Positions 57,201 to 64,000 of a stretch of 64,000 nt of DNA are shown here, piece by piece. Both the position numbers and the translations under genes were made by a program. This DNA comes from Sphingopyxis sp. H050 (GTDB lineage: Bacteria > Pseudomonadota > Alphaproteobacteria > Sphingomonadales > Sphingomonadaceae). The number at the start of each line of letters is the position of its first letter. Position 1 is the first letter of the stretch. The notes beneath the pieces are model-generated. The model worked only from the letters and a program-made list of their open reading frames with translations. It had not been told where the DNA came from and did no database searches. The stretch is from NCBI RefSeq assembly GCF_001468265.1, contig NZ_LNRZ01000001.1, forward strand, positions 248,001-312,000, given 5' to 3'.

Positions 57201-58099
57201 AGAAGATTCTCGTCCTCGGCGCCCCCGCCGATCAGGGGATTCCGCTTCTGACCGCGTTGAAGGCGAGGGGCCTCGATCCGACCGCCGGCGTGCGGCGGCC
57301 GGGCGCCATGGCGGCGACGGTCCATGCCGATGTGCCTGAGGTGGCGGCCGATCTCTACGACGTCGCCAGCCTGACCGCAGCCTTCGACGGGCAAGACGCG
57401 CTTGCGATGCACCTGCCGTTCGAATTCGACCGCGAGCGCGCCGCGACGATGGGGCGCAATATTGCCGCGGCGGCAAGCGCGGCGGGGCTGCAGAAGATCG
57501 TCTTCAACACCAGCTGCTTCGTCGCCGACCGCGACCTGGGCCTGTCGGCGCACGACGGACGGCGCGATATCGAGCGCGCGATCCATGAGAGCGGCGTGCC
57601 TTATGTCATCATCGAGCCGATGGTGTTCATGGACAATATCACGCGCATCTGGTCGCGTCCGGCGATCGTGAACAGCGGGGTATTCGCCTATCCCGCCGCC
57701 GAGACATTGAAGATCAGCTGGATCTGCCTGACTGATGTCGCGGCCTATATGGCTTCGGCACTGCTGCACGAGGATCTGGTCGCCGACCGGATCGCTGTGG
57801 GCGGTCCCGAGCCGCTGGTTGGCGCCGAAGTTGCCGAGCGGCTAAGCGTCGCGACCGGACGGCCGGTGCGCTTTCAGAGCCTGAGCCCCGACGAGTTCGC
57901 GGCGCGGATGAGCGAGCTTGTAACCGGCTCGCGTGAGGTGCAGCCGGCGAGCATTTATGACGGGATGGCGAAATTCTATCGCTGGTACAACGACCAGCCG
58001 GTGTCGCCCGTCGCGCTTGATTCCGCGCCGGCGGCGCGGCTGCTGGGGGTAACACCGACCCCGTTTTCGGAATGGGCGAAGCGACAGGACTGGACTTAG
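57197..58099 (+). CDS. NmrA-like NAD(P)-binding protein
   Basis: A 300-residue atypical SDR with an N-terminal KKILVLGAPADQGIPLL (a degenerate GxxGxxG), FNTSCFVADRD, EPMVFMDNITRIW, and LTDVAAYMASALL, the pattern of NmrA/HSCARG-like quinone reductases or redox sensors. GTG 57197 overlaps the NTF2-like gene (GTGA). The stop overlaps that of the convergent TIM-barrel gene by 4 bases. It ends the rightward operon that began at 53171. Confidence 0.78.
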   Translation: MKKILVLGAPADQGIPLLTALKARGLDPTAGVRRPGAMAATVHADVPEVAADLYDVASLTAAFDGQDALAMHLPFEFDRERAATMGRNIAAAASAAGLQKIVFNTSCFVADRDLGLSAHDGRRDIERAIHESGVPYVIIEPMVFMDNITRIWSRPAIVNSGVFAYPAAETLKISWICLTDVAAYMASALLHEDLVADRIAVGGPEPLVGAEVAERLSVATGRPVRFQSLSPDEFAARMSELVTGSREVQPASIYDGMAKFYRWYNDQPVSPVALDSAPAARLLGVTPTPFSEWAKRQDWT

Positions 58100-58893
58100 G
58101 CGACGAACCAGCGCTGCGTCGCGGCGAAGAGCGCGCGCGCGCGATCGGCAGGATCGGGGTGCCTGTCGCGCAATGCGGCGCTGCGCAGCTCGACACTGAG
58201 CGGTGTGGCCGGAGGTAACTGCGCCAGAAGCGCGTCCAGGGGCAGCGCGCCGTCGCCGGGCATCAGGCGCAGGTCGAGCGCTTCGCGGATGATTTCGGGA
58301 ACGTCGCTCGGCGGCGGGCCCGACGCCGGCGCGTCGCAGAACTGCGCGTAGGGGAAACGCTGCGGATCGATCGCCGCCAGGTCGGCGGGCGAGCCGCCCG
58401 TCCGTGCCAGATGCAGCGGGTCGATCAGCAGGCCAAGATTGTCGCAGTCGGCGGCGTCGAGCAGGGCCGTTGCGCTCGCGATGCTGCCGACGGTGGTGAA
58501 GGCCGCAAATTCCAGACAGGCGCGCAGCCCCGCCGCTGCGGCATGATGGCCGAGCCGGTTCAGTTTGCCCGCCGCGCGGGCGTCATGGTCTTCCGAACTG
58601 ACGATCAGGACATTGCGCGCGCCGATTGCCGCGCCGGCGTCGATGGCCGCGAAATGCGCGGGATCGTCGGGACCGGGCTTCAGCCAGATCACCTCGATAT
58701 CGAGGATCGCGAGTCCTGCGTCGGCGGCGCGGTCGCGCACCTCGATCGTCGTTGCGGTGGTCCAGGTTTCGGGATCGTACCAGATGCCGGTCGCCGGCCA
58801 GCCGCCGTCGATGGCCGCCGCGACGGTTTGCTCGGGCGAAAATTCGGGCAGGACCCCGGCCGCAAGCGATAGCAGCGGGGCCGTGCGCGCCAT
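58096..58893 (-). CDS. Sugar phosphate isomerase/epimerase-like TIM-barrel protein
   Basis: A 265-residue AP-endonuclease-2-type TIM barrel. LDIEVIWLKPG, NVLIVSSEDHDA, ACLEFAAFTTVGS and NLGLLIDPLHLARTGGSPADLA, followed by YAQFCDAP, supply the usual metal ligands Glu, Asp, His. Isomerase, epimerase or dehydratase activity on a ring or sugar-like acid is typical. ATG 58893 overlaps the stop of the Rieske gene by one base (TGATG), so it belongs to that leftward operon. Confidence 0.75.
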   Translation of the reverse strand: MARTAPLLSLAAGVLPEFSPEQTVAAAIDGGWPATGIWYDPETWTTATTIEVRDRAADAGLAILDIEVIWLKPGPDDPAHFAAIDAGAAIGARNVLIVSSEDHDARAAGKLNRLGHHAAAAGLRACLEFAAFTTVGSIASATALLDAADCDNLGLLIDPLHLARTGGSPADLAAIDPQRFPYAQFCDAPASGPPPSDVPEIIREALDLRLMPGDGALPLDALLAQLPPATPLSVELRSAALRDRHPDPADRARALFAATQRWFVA

Positions 58894-60320
58894 CAGACGG
58901 GAAGTTCGCCGTCGATATATTTGCCGAGCGTGCGTTGGAAATGCCGGATGCGGCTTTCCTGATAATGGCCGAGCTCGATCACCCCGTTCGGCGACGACTT
59001 CATCCCTTCCTGCACATAGGGCAGGTTTTCCATATCCTGGTCGAACACCCCGGCGAGCGCGGCGCCGATCAGGTGGCTGGCGCTGGCGAAGGGCTGGTCG
59101 TCGGGGATCAGGTGCATCGGCGCCGATTTGGGCGGCTTTTCGCCCTTCGGCGTGCGCATCAGGATGCGGACTTCCATCAGGCAATGGTCGGCATCGCCCC
59201 ATGGCCGCCAGCGATAGACGATGTTCGGCACCAGCCCGCCCCACGGCGACCAGTTGGGAAAGACATTATAGGTGAAATTGTCGAGCATCTCGCTGTCGGT
59301 GGCGTTCGAATAATCGTGCCCGTTCATTGCCGCGAAGGCGTCGCGGTTCGCCTGCGCCAACACCTTGCGCGCCAGCATCGGGTCGTCGGCCTCGAAGCCC
59401 TTGAGGTCGGTCGGATCACCCGTCGCGCGGCGCGCCCGGCTGTCGCCGCCGCCGATGAACTCCTCGAGCGATTTCAGGACGTAGAATTGGTCCTTGCCCT
59501 TGATGTGCGGCGACATTGCGCCCGCCGGGGTGATCGCGCGATTGAGGAAGTCGCCATAGAGATCGTATCGCGTGTTGGCGTCGGCGGTGAAGCCCAGGAT
59601 CTGCGGATGGGTGACGATGCTGTGCCACGCCTCCATGAACGCTTCGGCAACCGCCTTCCAGTTCGCGGGGATGACGCGGCCGACCCACGCGCCGGTGTAA
59701 CATTCGTCGAGCCGCCAATTGTCGTAATGTTCCACCCCGGGGCCGATCCAGTCGCGAAACGCGGGCAGGTCGTGATTTTCGGTGACGAGGATGAAGCCTT
59801 GCCAGCTTTCGACCTTCAACTCGGGCAGGCTCATGTCCTTGGCTTCGAGATGCTTGAAGTCCCAGGCGCAGGGCGCCTCCTTGAAGCGGCCGTCGTGATG
59901 CCAGGAAAAGCCGTGGAAAGGGCAGCGCAGATGCACCGCGGGGCCGCTTTCGGTGCGCAGCTTGCGGCCGCGGTGGAGGCAGACGTTGTAGAAGGCCTTG
60001 ACCGAATAATCCTTCTGGCGGACGAGCAATATGCTCTTCTCGTTGATGTCATAGACGACGGTGTCGCCGGGTTCGGGCATATCCTCTTCGCGCGCGGCGA
60101 ATTGCCAAATGTTCGGCCACATCCTTTCGCGTTCGAGCTTCGCCCAATCCTCGCTGACATAGCGTGCGATCGGGATCGGCGCGTCGCCGAGGTCCTGATT
60201 GGATTCGGCGAAGAGATAGTCGGGGACGCGCCGGGTGTCGGCTTTGAGCATGTCGGTATAGCTGGTACCCGGGCAGCGGTCGTCGCGGGTCTGGTCCTGG
60301 GGCGGGGAGAGGTCGTTCAT
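58893..60320 (-). CDS. Rieske non-heme iron oxygenase, alpha subunit (1)
   Basis: A 475-residue ring-hydroxylating oxygenase alpha subunit. The [2Fe-2S] ligands are C114, H116 (NVCLHRG) and C133, H136 (CPFHGFSW); the mononuclear iron histidines are H233 and H238 in FMEAWHSIVTHPQ. Above-average length and the C-terminal half with TYNVFPNWSPWGG fit aromatic-ring or alicyclic oxygenases. ATG 60320 has CGGAG upstream. It follows the second Rieske gene by 17 bases. No ferredoxin, reductase or beta subunit is adjacent. Confidence 0.92.
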   Translation of the reverse strand: MNDLSPPQDQTRDDRCPGTSYTDMLKADTRRVPDYLFAESNQDLGDAPIPIARYVSEDWAKLERERMWPNIWQFAAREEDMPEPGDTVVYDINEKSILLVRQKDYSVKAFYNVCLHRGRKLRTESGPAVHLRCPFHGFSWHHDGRFKEAPCAWDFKHLEAKDMSLPELKVESWQGFILVTENHDLPAFRDWIGPGVEHYDNWRLDECYTGAWVGRVIPANWKAVAEAFMEAWHSIVTHPQILGFTADANTRYDLYGDFLNRAITPAGAMSPHIKGKDQFYVLKSLEEFIGGGDSRARRATGDPTDLKGFEADDPMLARKVLAQANRDAFAAMNGHDYSNATDSEMLDNFTYNVFPNWSPWGGLVPNIVYRWRPWGDADHCLMEVRILMRTPKGEKPPKSAPMHLIPDDQPFASASHLIGAALAGVFDQDMENLPYVQEGMKSSPNGVIELGHYQESRIRHFQRTLGKYIDGELPV

Positions 60321-60337
60321 CGATAGCTCCGGAAAGG

Positions 60338-61567
60338 TCAGGCGATCTGGTCGAGCGGCATCTTGCATGCCGCGGCGATCGAGCGGTGGACGCCGTGCAG
60401 CGCCGGCTCGTTCGCGCCGAGCACGACATGGAAATCGTCGGGCGCGGTGACGAGATTCGCATAGCCGTTGCTGGCGACGCGATAATCCTCGGTCTGGACG
60501 ACGGTCGCTGTCGCGTCATAGGCCATCTCGCACATCGCGCGATGCTCCTCGCTCTCGACGCCGAAGGGCGCATAGACGGCAAACTGGCAGAACATCCTGC
60601 CCGCTCCGTTGGGAAAGAGGCGAAACACCTGGGTGAAATAGACGCCGGGCGTCACCGCACCGAAAAAGATCACCGTGTTGGGGAACAGGAAGTGCACCCC
60701 GCCATAGTCGGTCTCGGGCCATTCGCTTTCGTCCTTGCCGACCAGCTCGCCGATCGACAGGTCGGGAAAGCTGACGCGGTGATGGCGGCCCATCGGTTCA
60801 TAGACGTTGCGGTCGCTGTAGTGCGTGACCCCGATCGTCGAAGCGTGGAGCATCTTGAAATGATAGCCCTCGCCATAGGTGTCGAGCGCGAACTTCCAGT
60901 TGGCGTCCGCGGTGAGGATGCCCTTCTTGACCGGCTCGGCGCGGTGCAATTCCAGCTGCGCGAGCACCGGCCCGAAATCGCCCAAGTGCGCGGCGGCATC
61001 GATCGGCGCGCCATCGGGATTGGCGCGCACGAAGATCAGGCCGAGATGCTCGGCGCAAGGCAGTTCGATCAGGTTGCGCGCGCCGATTTCGCAGTTCGCG
61101 AAACCTTCCTTGCCCGGCTGACCGACGAGCTGACCGGCCGGGTCGAAGGTCCAGGCGTGAAACGGACACACGAGGCGCGGGCGCGGCCCGCTCCAGGGCT
61201 CTTTCTCTTCGACCAGCTTCGCGCCGCGGTGGGTGCACATGTTGAGAAAAGCGCGCGCGACGCCGTCCTTGCCGCGGGTGACGAGGATCGACGGGCCGAC
61301 CGAGTCGAATACCAGCGTGTCGCCCGCCTTGGGAATGTCGCCCGAGAGCCCGGCGACGATCGGCTCGTTGCGGAAAACATGCTCCATCTCCGCCGCATTG
61401 CGAGCATCGCTCATATAGACCGACTTGTGCAGCGGCAGCGGCGCCTCGGCGCGGTCGGTGCGGTTCTCGGCGATGATCGCCACCAGCTTCCGCAGACCCG
61501 CGCGCGCGTTGCGCTTGCGGACGGTGAACCAGTCCTGCGCGGCGATCTTGGGGTCGGACTCGGCCAT
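60338..61567 (-). CDS. Rieske non-heme iron oxygenase, alpha subunit (2)
   Basis: A 409-residue oxygenase alpha subunit distinct from its neighbour. The Rieske ligands are C111, H113 (NMCTHRG) and C134, H137 (CPFHAW); the iron site histidines are H236 and H241 in YGEGYHFKMLHAST. Two alpha subunits in one operon may act in sequence or on different substrates. It heads the leftward operon Rieske 2-Rieske 1-TIM barrel. The 98 bases upstream are shared with the divergent VOC gene. Confidence 0.92.
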   Translation of the reverse strand: MAESDPKIAAQDWFTVRKRNARAGLRKLVAIIAENRTDRAEAPLPLHKSVYMSDARNAAEMEHVFRNEPIVAGLSGDIPKAGDTLVFDSVGPSILVTRGKDGVARAFLNMCTHRGAKLVEEKEPWSGPRPRLVCPFHAWTFDPAGQLVGQPGKEGFANCEIGARNLIELPCAEHLGLIFVRANPDGAPIDAAAHLGDFGPVLAQLELHRAEPVKKGILTADANWKFALDTYGEGYHFKMLHASTIGVTHYSDRNVYEPMGRHHRVSFPDLSIGELVGKDESEWPETDYGGVHFLFPNTVIFFGAVTPGVYFTQVFRLFPNGAGRMFCQFAVYAPFGVESEEHRAMCEMAYDATATVVQTEDYRVASNGYANLVTAPDDFHVVLGANEPALHGVHRSIAAACKMPLDQIA

Positions 61568-61665
61568 GGCTATCCCTCACATTTTGCCCAGTATGACTCC
61601 GGGTCTCGAACAGCTTATCGCACAAAGGCTGGCGCTTGTGCGCTATCGCTTTTGAGGGGAGAGAC

Positions 61666-62202
61666 ATGGCCGCACCCGCAACGCTGGCATCGCTGGGCGA
61701 CATCATGCAGCTTGCCTTCGTGCCGTCCGATTTCGACGCCGCGGTAAAGCACTGGACCGAGGTGATGGGTGCGGGCCCCTTCTTCCTGCTGCCCAACGTG
61801 TCGCTCCCCGGAGGGCGCTATCGCGGCGAGGCGAGCGATCCGGTGTTCACCATGGCACTCGGCTATTGGGGTGACATGCAGATCGAGCTGATCCAGCCGG
61901 AGAATGACGCGAAGTCGCTCTATCGCGGCGAATATGCGGTGGGCGAGGGGCTGCACCATGTGTGCGTGCTGGTCGATTCGATTGCGGAGGCGCGGACGCG
62001 CTGCGCCGAGGTCGGTGCGGTAGTCATCTTCGAGGCGCCCGTCGGCGACAGCGGCGGGGTGATCTACGCCGACCCCGGCACCGGGCCGGGGACGCTGATC
62101 GAACTGCTGGAACCGCAGGCAGGCACGCGCGAACTGTTCGCAATGATGCGCGATGCAGCGAAGGACTGGGACGGAAGCGCGCCGCTCCGGTCGTTGGGGT
62201 AA
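61666..62202 (+). CDS. VOC (glyoxalase/bleomycin-resistance) superfamily protein
   Basis: A 178-residue protein with LGDIMQLAFVPSDFDAAVKHWTEV, a metal-ligand-like Gln in IMQLAF, IELIQP, and GLHHVCVLVDSI, then GTLIELLEP. The order of beta-alpha-beta-beta-beta modules fits methylmalonyl-CoA epimerase-like VOC proteins. It may process a ring-fission or CoA intermediate. A GAGGGGAGAG site precedes ATG 61666. Confidence 0.8.
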   Translation: MAAPATLASLGDIMQLAFVPSDFDAAVKHWTEVMGAGPFFLLPNVSLPGGRYRGEASDPVFTMALGYWGDMQIELIQPENDAKSLYRGEYAVGEGLHHVCVLVDSIAEARTRCAEVGAVVIFEAPVGDSGGVIYADPGTGPGTLIELLEPQAGTRELFAMMRDAAKDWDGSAPLRSLG

Positions 62203-62223
62203 TTCGATCGCGCTCGCCCAACT

Positions 62224-62312
62224 CCGTTCGCCCTGAGCTTGTCGAAGCGCCGCTCTTCCTTTTGGCGGCGCAGAAGAGAAGGACGGTGCTTCGACAAGCT
62301 CAGCACGAACGG
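62224..62312. repeat. REP-type inverted repeat, same family as 7331-7417
   Basis: CGCCCTGAGCTTGTCGAAGC (from 62229) and its near reverse complement GCTTCGACAAGCTCAGCACG (62288-62307) lie about 40 bases apart between convergent genes (VOC and LuxR). The GAGCTTGTCGAAG core matches the element near ddl. It can serve as a shared transcript 3' end. Confidence 0.78.
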
Positions 62313-62326
62313 AATATAGGATAGCT

Positions 62327-63193
62327 CTAACTATTCGCCCCCAGATACCCCAGCTGCCCGGCCTTGAAAATCGTCTGCGCGCGGTTGACCGAGTTCAGCT
62401 TCTCGCCCGCGCGGTGCACATGATAACGGACCGTGGCGTGGCTCAGCGAGATGATCATGCCGATTTCGCGGTCGGTCTTGCCGATCGCCGCCCAGCGCAG
62501 GCATTCGACTTCGCGCTTCGACAGTTCGCAATCCGAGGGAATGCGTCGCTTGGTGCGCATCGCCGAGGCATAGCCGGCGATGAAGCGCCGCGTCGCGAGG
62601 CCCAGCGTGTCGCCGATTTCGGCGAACAAATCGGTCAGGTCGACGATGTCTGGATCGCCAGGATGAAAGCTGTTGGCCGAAATCTGGCCGAAGGGCAGAT
62701 GGACCGGAACCACGATCGCCGATTTGTAACGCGGGTTCGCGGCAAAATAGCGCCCCGGATCGATCTCTTCGAGATAGGGGTTGGGCTGCGCGGTGCGAAA
62801 TCCTTCGCTGTTGCACCAGAAGGGCTCGCTTTCGTAGCGGCATGAGCGCGGCAGCGGCGAATGGAGCGCCAGCCGATGGTCCTCCCACCAGCGCTCGCCG
62901 TCTCCCAGCCAGCCGAACAGGTCGGCGGCCAGAACCGCGCCGTCGGCATCGACCATCGTCTCTTTGGATGCGATATCGTCGCACAGCGCGACGCGCAGGC
63001 CATAGGCCGCGGCATAATCGCGCAGCACGACGGCCGCATCGTGAATATCCTCCACATTGCGGATCGTGACCGCTTCGACCAGCGTCCGGGCGTCCATTGG
63101 CGGTGCAAACCCGTCGACCGGCAGTTTTTCTGCCTGTTCTCCCATGGCGGGGACTATCTCATACGGACCGGCAAGTCGCAATGCATGTGTCAT
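62327..63193 (-). CDS. LuxR-family transcriptional regulator with autoinducer-type domain
   Basis: A 288-residue regulator. The N-terminal part, about residues 40-215, has the layout of a LuxR ligand domain, including VVPVHLPFGQISANSFH near residue 160, though the acyl-homoserine-lactone contact residues cannot be confirmed by eye. The C-terminal GerE-type helix-turn-helix is clear: LSKREVECLRWAAIGKTDREIGMIISLSHATVRYHVHRAGEKL. ATG 63193 overlaps the acyl-CoA dehydrogenase stop (ATGA); ATG 63145 is possible. No luxI is in the window. Confidence 0.83.
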   Translation of the reverse strand: MTHALRLAGPYEIVPAMGEQAEKLPVDGFAPPMDARTLVEAVTIRNVEDIHDAAVVLRDYAAAYGLRVALCDDIASKETMVDADGAVLAADLFGWLGDGERWWEDHRLALHSPLPRSCRYESEPFWCNSEGFRTAQPNPYLEEIDPGRYFAANPRYKSAIVVPVHLPFGQISANSFHPGDPDIVDLTDLFAEIGDTLGLATRRFIAGYASAMRTKRRIPSDCELSKREVECLRWAAIGKTDREIGMIISLSHATVRYHVHRAGEKLNSVNRAQTIFKAGQLGYLGANS

Positions 63194-64000
63194 AAGCGGA
63201 GCACCGTCTTTGCTATGATATTCTTCTGGACCTCGCTCGAACCCCCGAAGACGGTCCAGGCACGACTGTTGAGATAGCGGGCCGCCGCGACCTGTGCGTC
63301 CTCGTCGCCGATCGCCGGCGGCGCTTCATTGCCATAGAGCGGCCGGACGGTCGGCAATTGCAGGCCGTCATAGCCGTGCAGATCCATCGCCACGCCATCG
63401 ATCCGCTGGTGGATCTCGGACGAGATCAGTTTGACCAGCGACGTCTGCGGCCCGGCCGGGCGACCCTTCGCGATGTCGGCGAGGATGCGCAGTTCGGTTG
63501 TTTCGAGCGCTTCGGCCTCCAGTCGCAGCCGCGCGATTCGCATCGCGACCTGCGGATCGTCGCCGAGCGGGCCATTATGTCCGCTCGGCGCGGCGCCCGC
63601 GAGCTGTTCCAGATGGTCGATGGCGCGGATCAGGCGCGGCGCGTGGAACGACCCGCCGCGCTCGTTCTCGAGCAGGAATTTTGCGATCGTCCAGCCCTGG
63701 CCTTCCTCGCCGATCCGGTTGTCGACCGACGTGCGCGCGCCGTCGAGGAAGACCTGGTTGACCTCGTGATCGCCCGCCATGGTGATGATCGGGGTGACAG
63801 TGACGCCGGGCTGGGCCATCGGGATCAGCAGGAAGCTGATCCCAGCCTGTTTCTTGACCTCGCCGTCGGTGCGAACGAGGCAGAAGATCCAGTTCGCGTG
63901 ATGCGCGTGCGTCGTCCAGATTTTCGACCCATCGACGATATATTCGTCGCCCTCGCGCCGCGCGCGGGTGCGCAGCGAGGCCAGGTCGGAGCCGCTCTGC
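63190..64000 (-). CDS. Acyl-CoA dehydrogenase, C-terminal portion (partial)
   Basis: The visible 269 residues are the C-terminal part of an acyl-CoA dehydrogenase; the gene starts beyond the window edge. The frame holds QSGSDLASLRTRA, GSKIWTTHAHHANW, LLENERGG and the end WTVFGGSSEVQKNIIAKTVL, all family landmarks. The enzyme oxidises an acyl-CoA at the alpha-beta bond with FAD. It lies upstream of, and overlaps, the LuxR gene, so both share an operon. Confidence 0.9.
   Translation of the reverse strand, partial: QSGSDLASLRTRARREGDEYIVDGSKIWTTHAHHANWIFCLVRTDGEVKKQAGISFLLIPMAQPGVTVTPIITMAGDHEVNQVFLDGARTSVDNRIGEEGQGWTIAKFLLENERGGSFHAPRLIRAIDHLEQLAGAAPSGHNGPLGDDPQVAMRIARLRLEAEALETTELRILADIAKGRPAGPQTSLVKLISSEIHQRIDGVAMDLHGYDGLQLPTVRPLYGNEAPPAIGDEDAQVAAARYLNSRAWTVFGGSSEVQKNIIAKTVLRL

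Overview
The window is a high-GC alphaproteobacterial chromosome segment. It most resembles a sphingomonad such as Sphingopyxis or Sphingomonas. Reasons: an intact division and cell-wall (dcw) cluster ending in ftsZ plus a SPOR protein, a glycine-riboswitch gcvT-gcvH-gcvPA-gcvPB operon, two large TonB-dependent receptors, Rieske oxygenases, and many ATGA/GTGA stop-start overlaps. The genus is an inference; there is no rRNA or other phylogenetic marker here.

Layout. (1) 1-15965 is housekeeping: the 3' end of murF, then mraY-murD-ftsW-murG-murC-murB-ddl-ftsQ-ftsA-ftsZ, a TPR/SPOR protein, a dGTPase-like HD protein and an NAD(P)-binding protein. (2) 16033-21621 is the glycine cleavage operon under a tandem glycine riboswitch, with a glycosyltransferase-like gene between gcvH and gcvPA. 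(3) 21618-26454 holds small membrane proteins, a DUF938 methyltransferase, an acyl-CoA ligase, a GST and an EamA exporter, followed by tRNA-Trp at 26547-26622. From the tRNA onward almost everything looks accessory.

(4) 26744-38104 is a catabolic island. It has a meta-cleavage lower pathway (hydratase, acylating acetaldehyde dehydrogenase, hydroxy-oxovalerate aldolase, SDR), an IclR regulator, a frameshifted TonB receptor, a Baeyer-Villiger monooxygenase, a GntR/FCD regulator, a C-C-bond-type hydrolase and a truncated MhpB-type extradiol dioxygenase. Five copies of a 12-bp palindrome close to CTWGCATGCWAG sit upstream of its transcription units and look like the operator of the local GntR protein. 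Two of its genes are damaged, so the pathway may be decaying.

(5) 38205-53030 is a carbohydrate-utilisation locus: an entericidin-like micro-lipoprotein, a TonB-Xanth-Caul receptor, two tryptophan-halogenase-like flavoproteins flanking SapC and JmjC/cupin proteins, a LacI regulator, two MFS transporters and a secreted GH3 beta-glucosidase. Palindromes centred on AACGTT precede the receptor (two) and the GH3 gene (one), and probably bind the LacI protein.

(6) 53171-64000 is a second catabolic region: SDR, GST, a thiamine-dependent E1 alpha/beta pair with a free-standing lipoyl protein, NTF2-like and NmrA-like proteins, a TIM-barrel protein, two Rieske oxygenase alpha subunits, a VOC protein, a LuxR regulator and a truncated-by-window acyl-CoA dehydrogenase. 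Its substrate cannot be read from sequence.

No CRISPR array, rRNA, complete insertion sequence, integrase or phage module was seen. Three long imperfect inverted repeats of REP type lie between genes.
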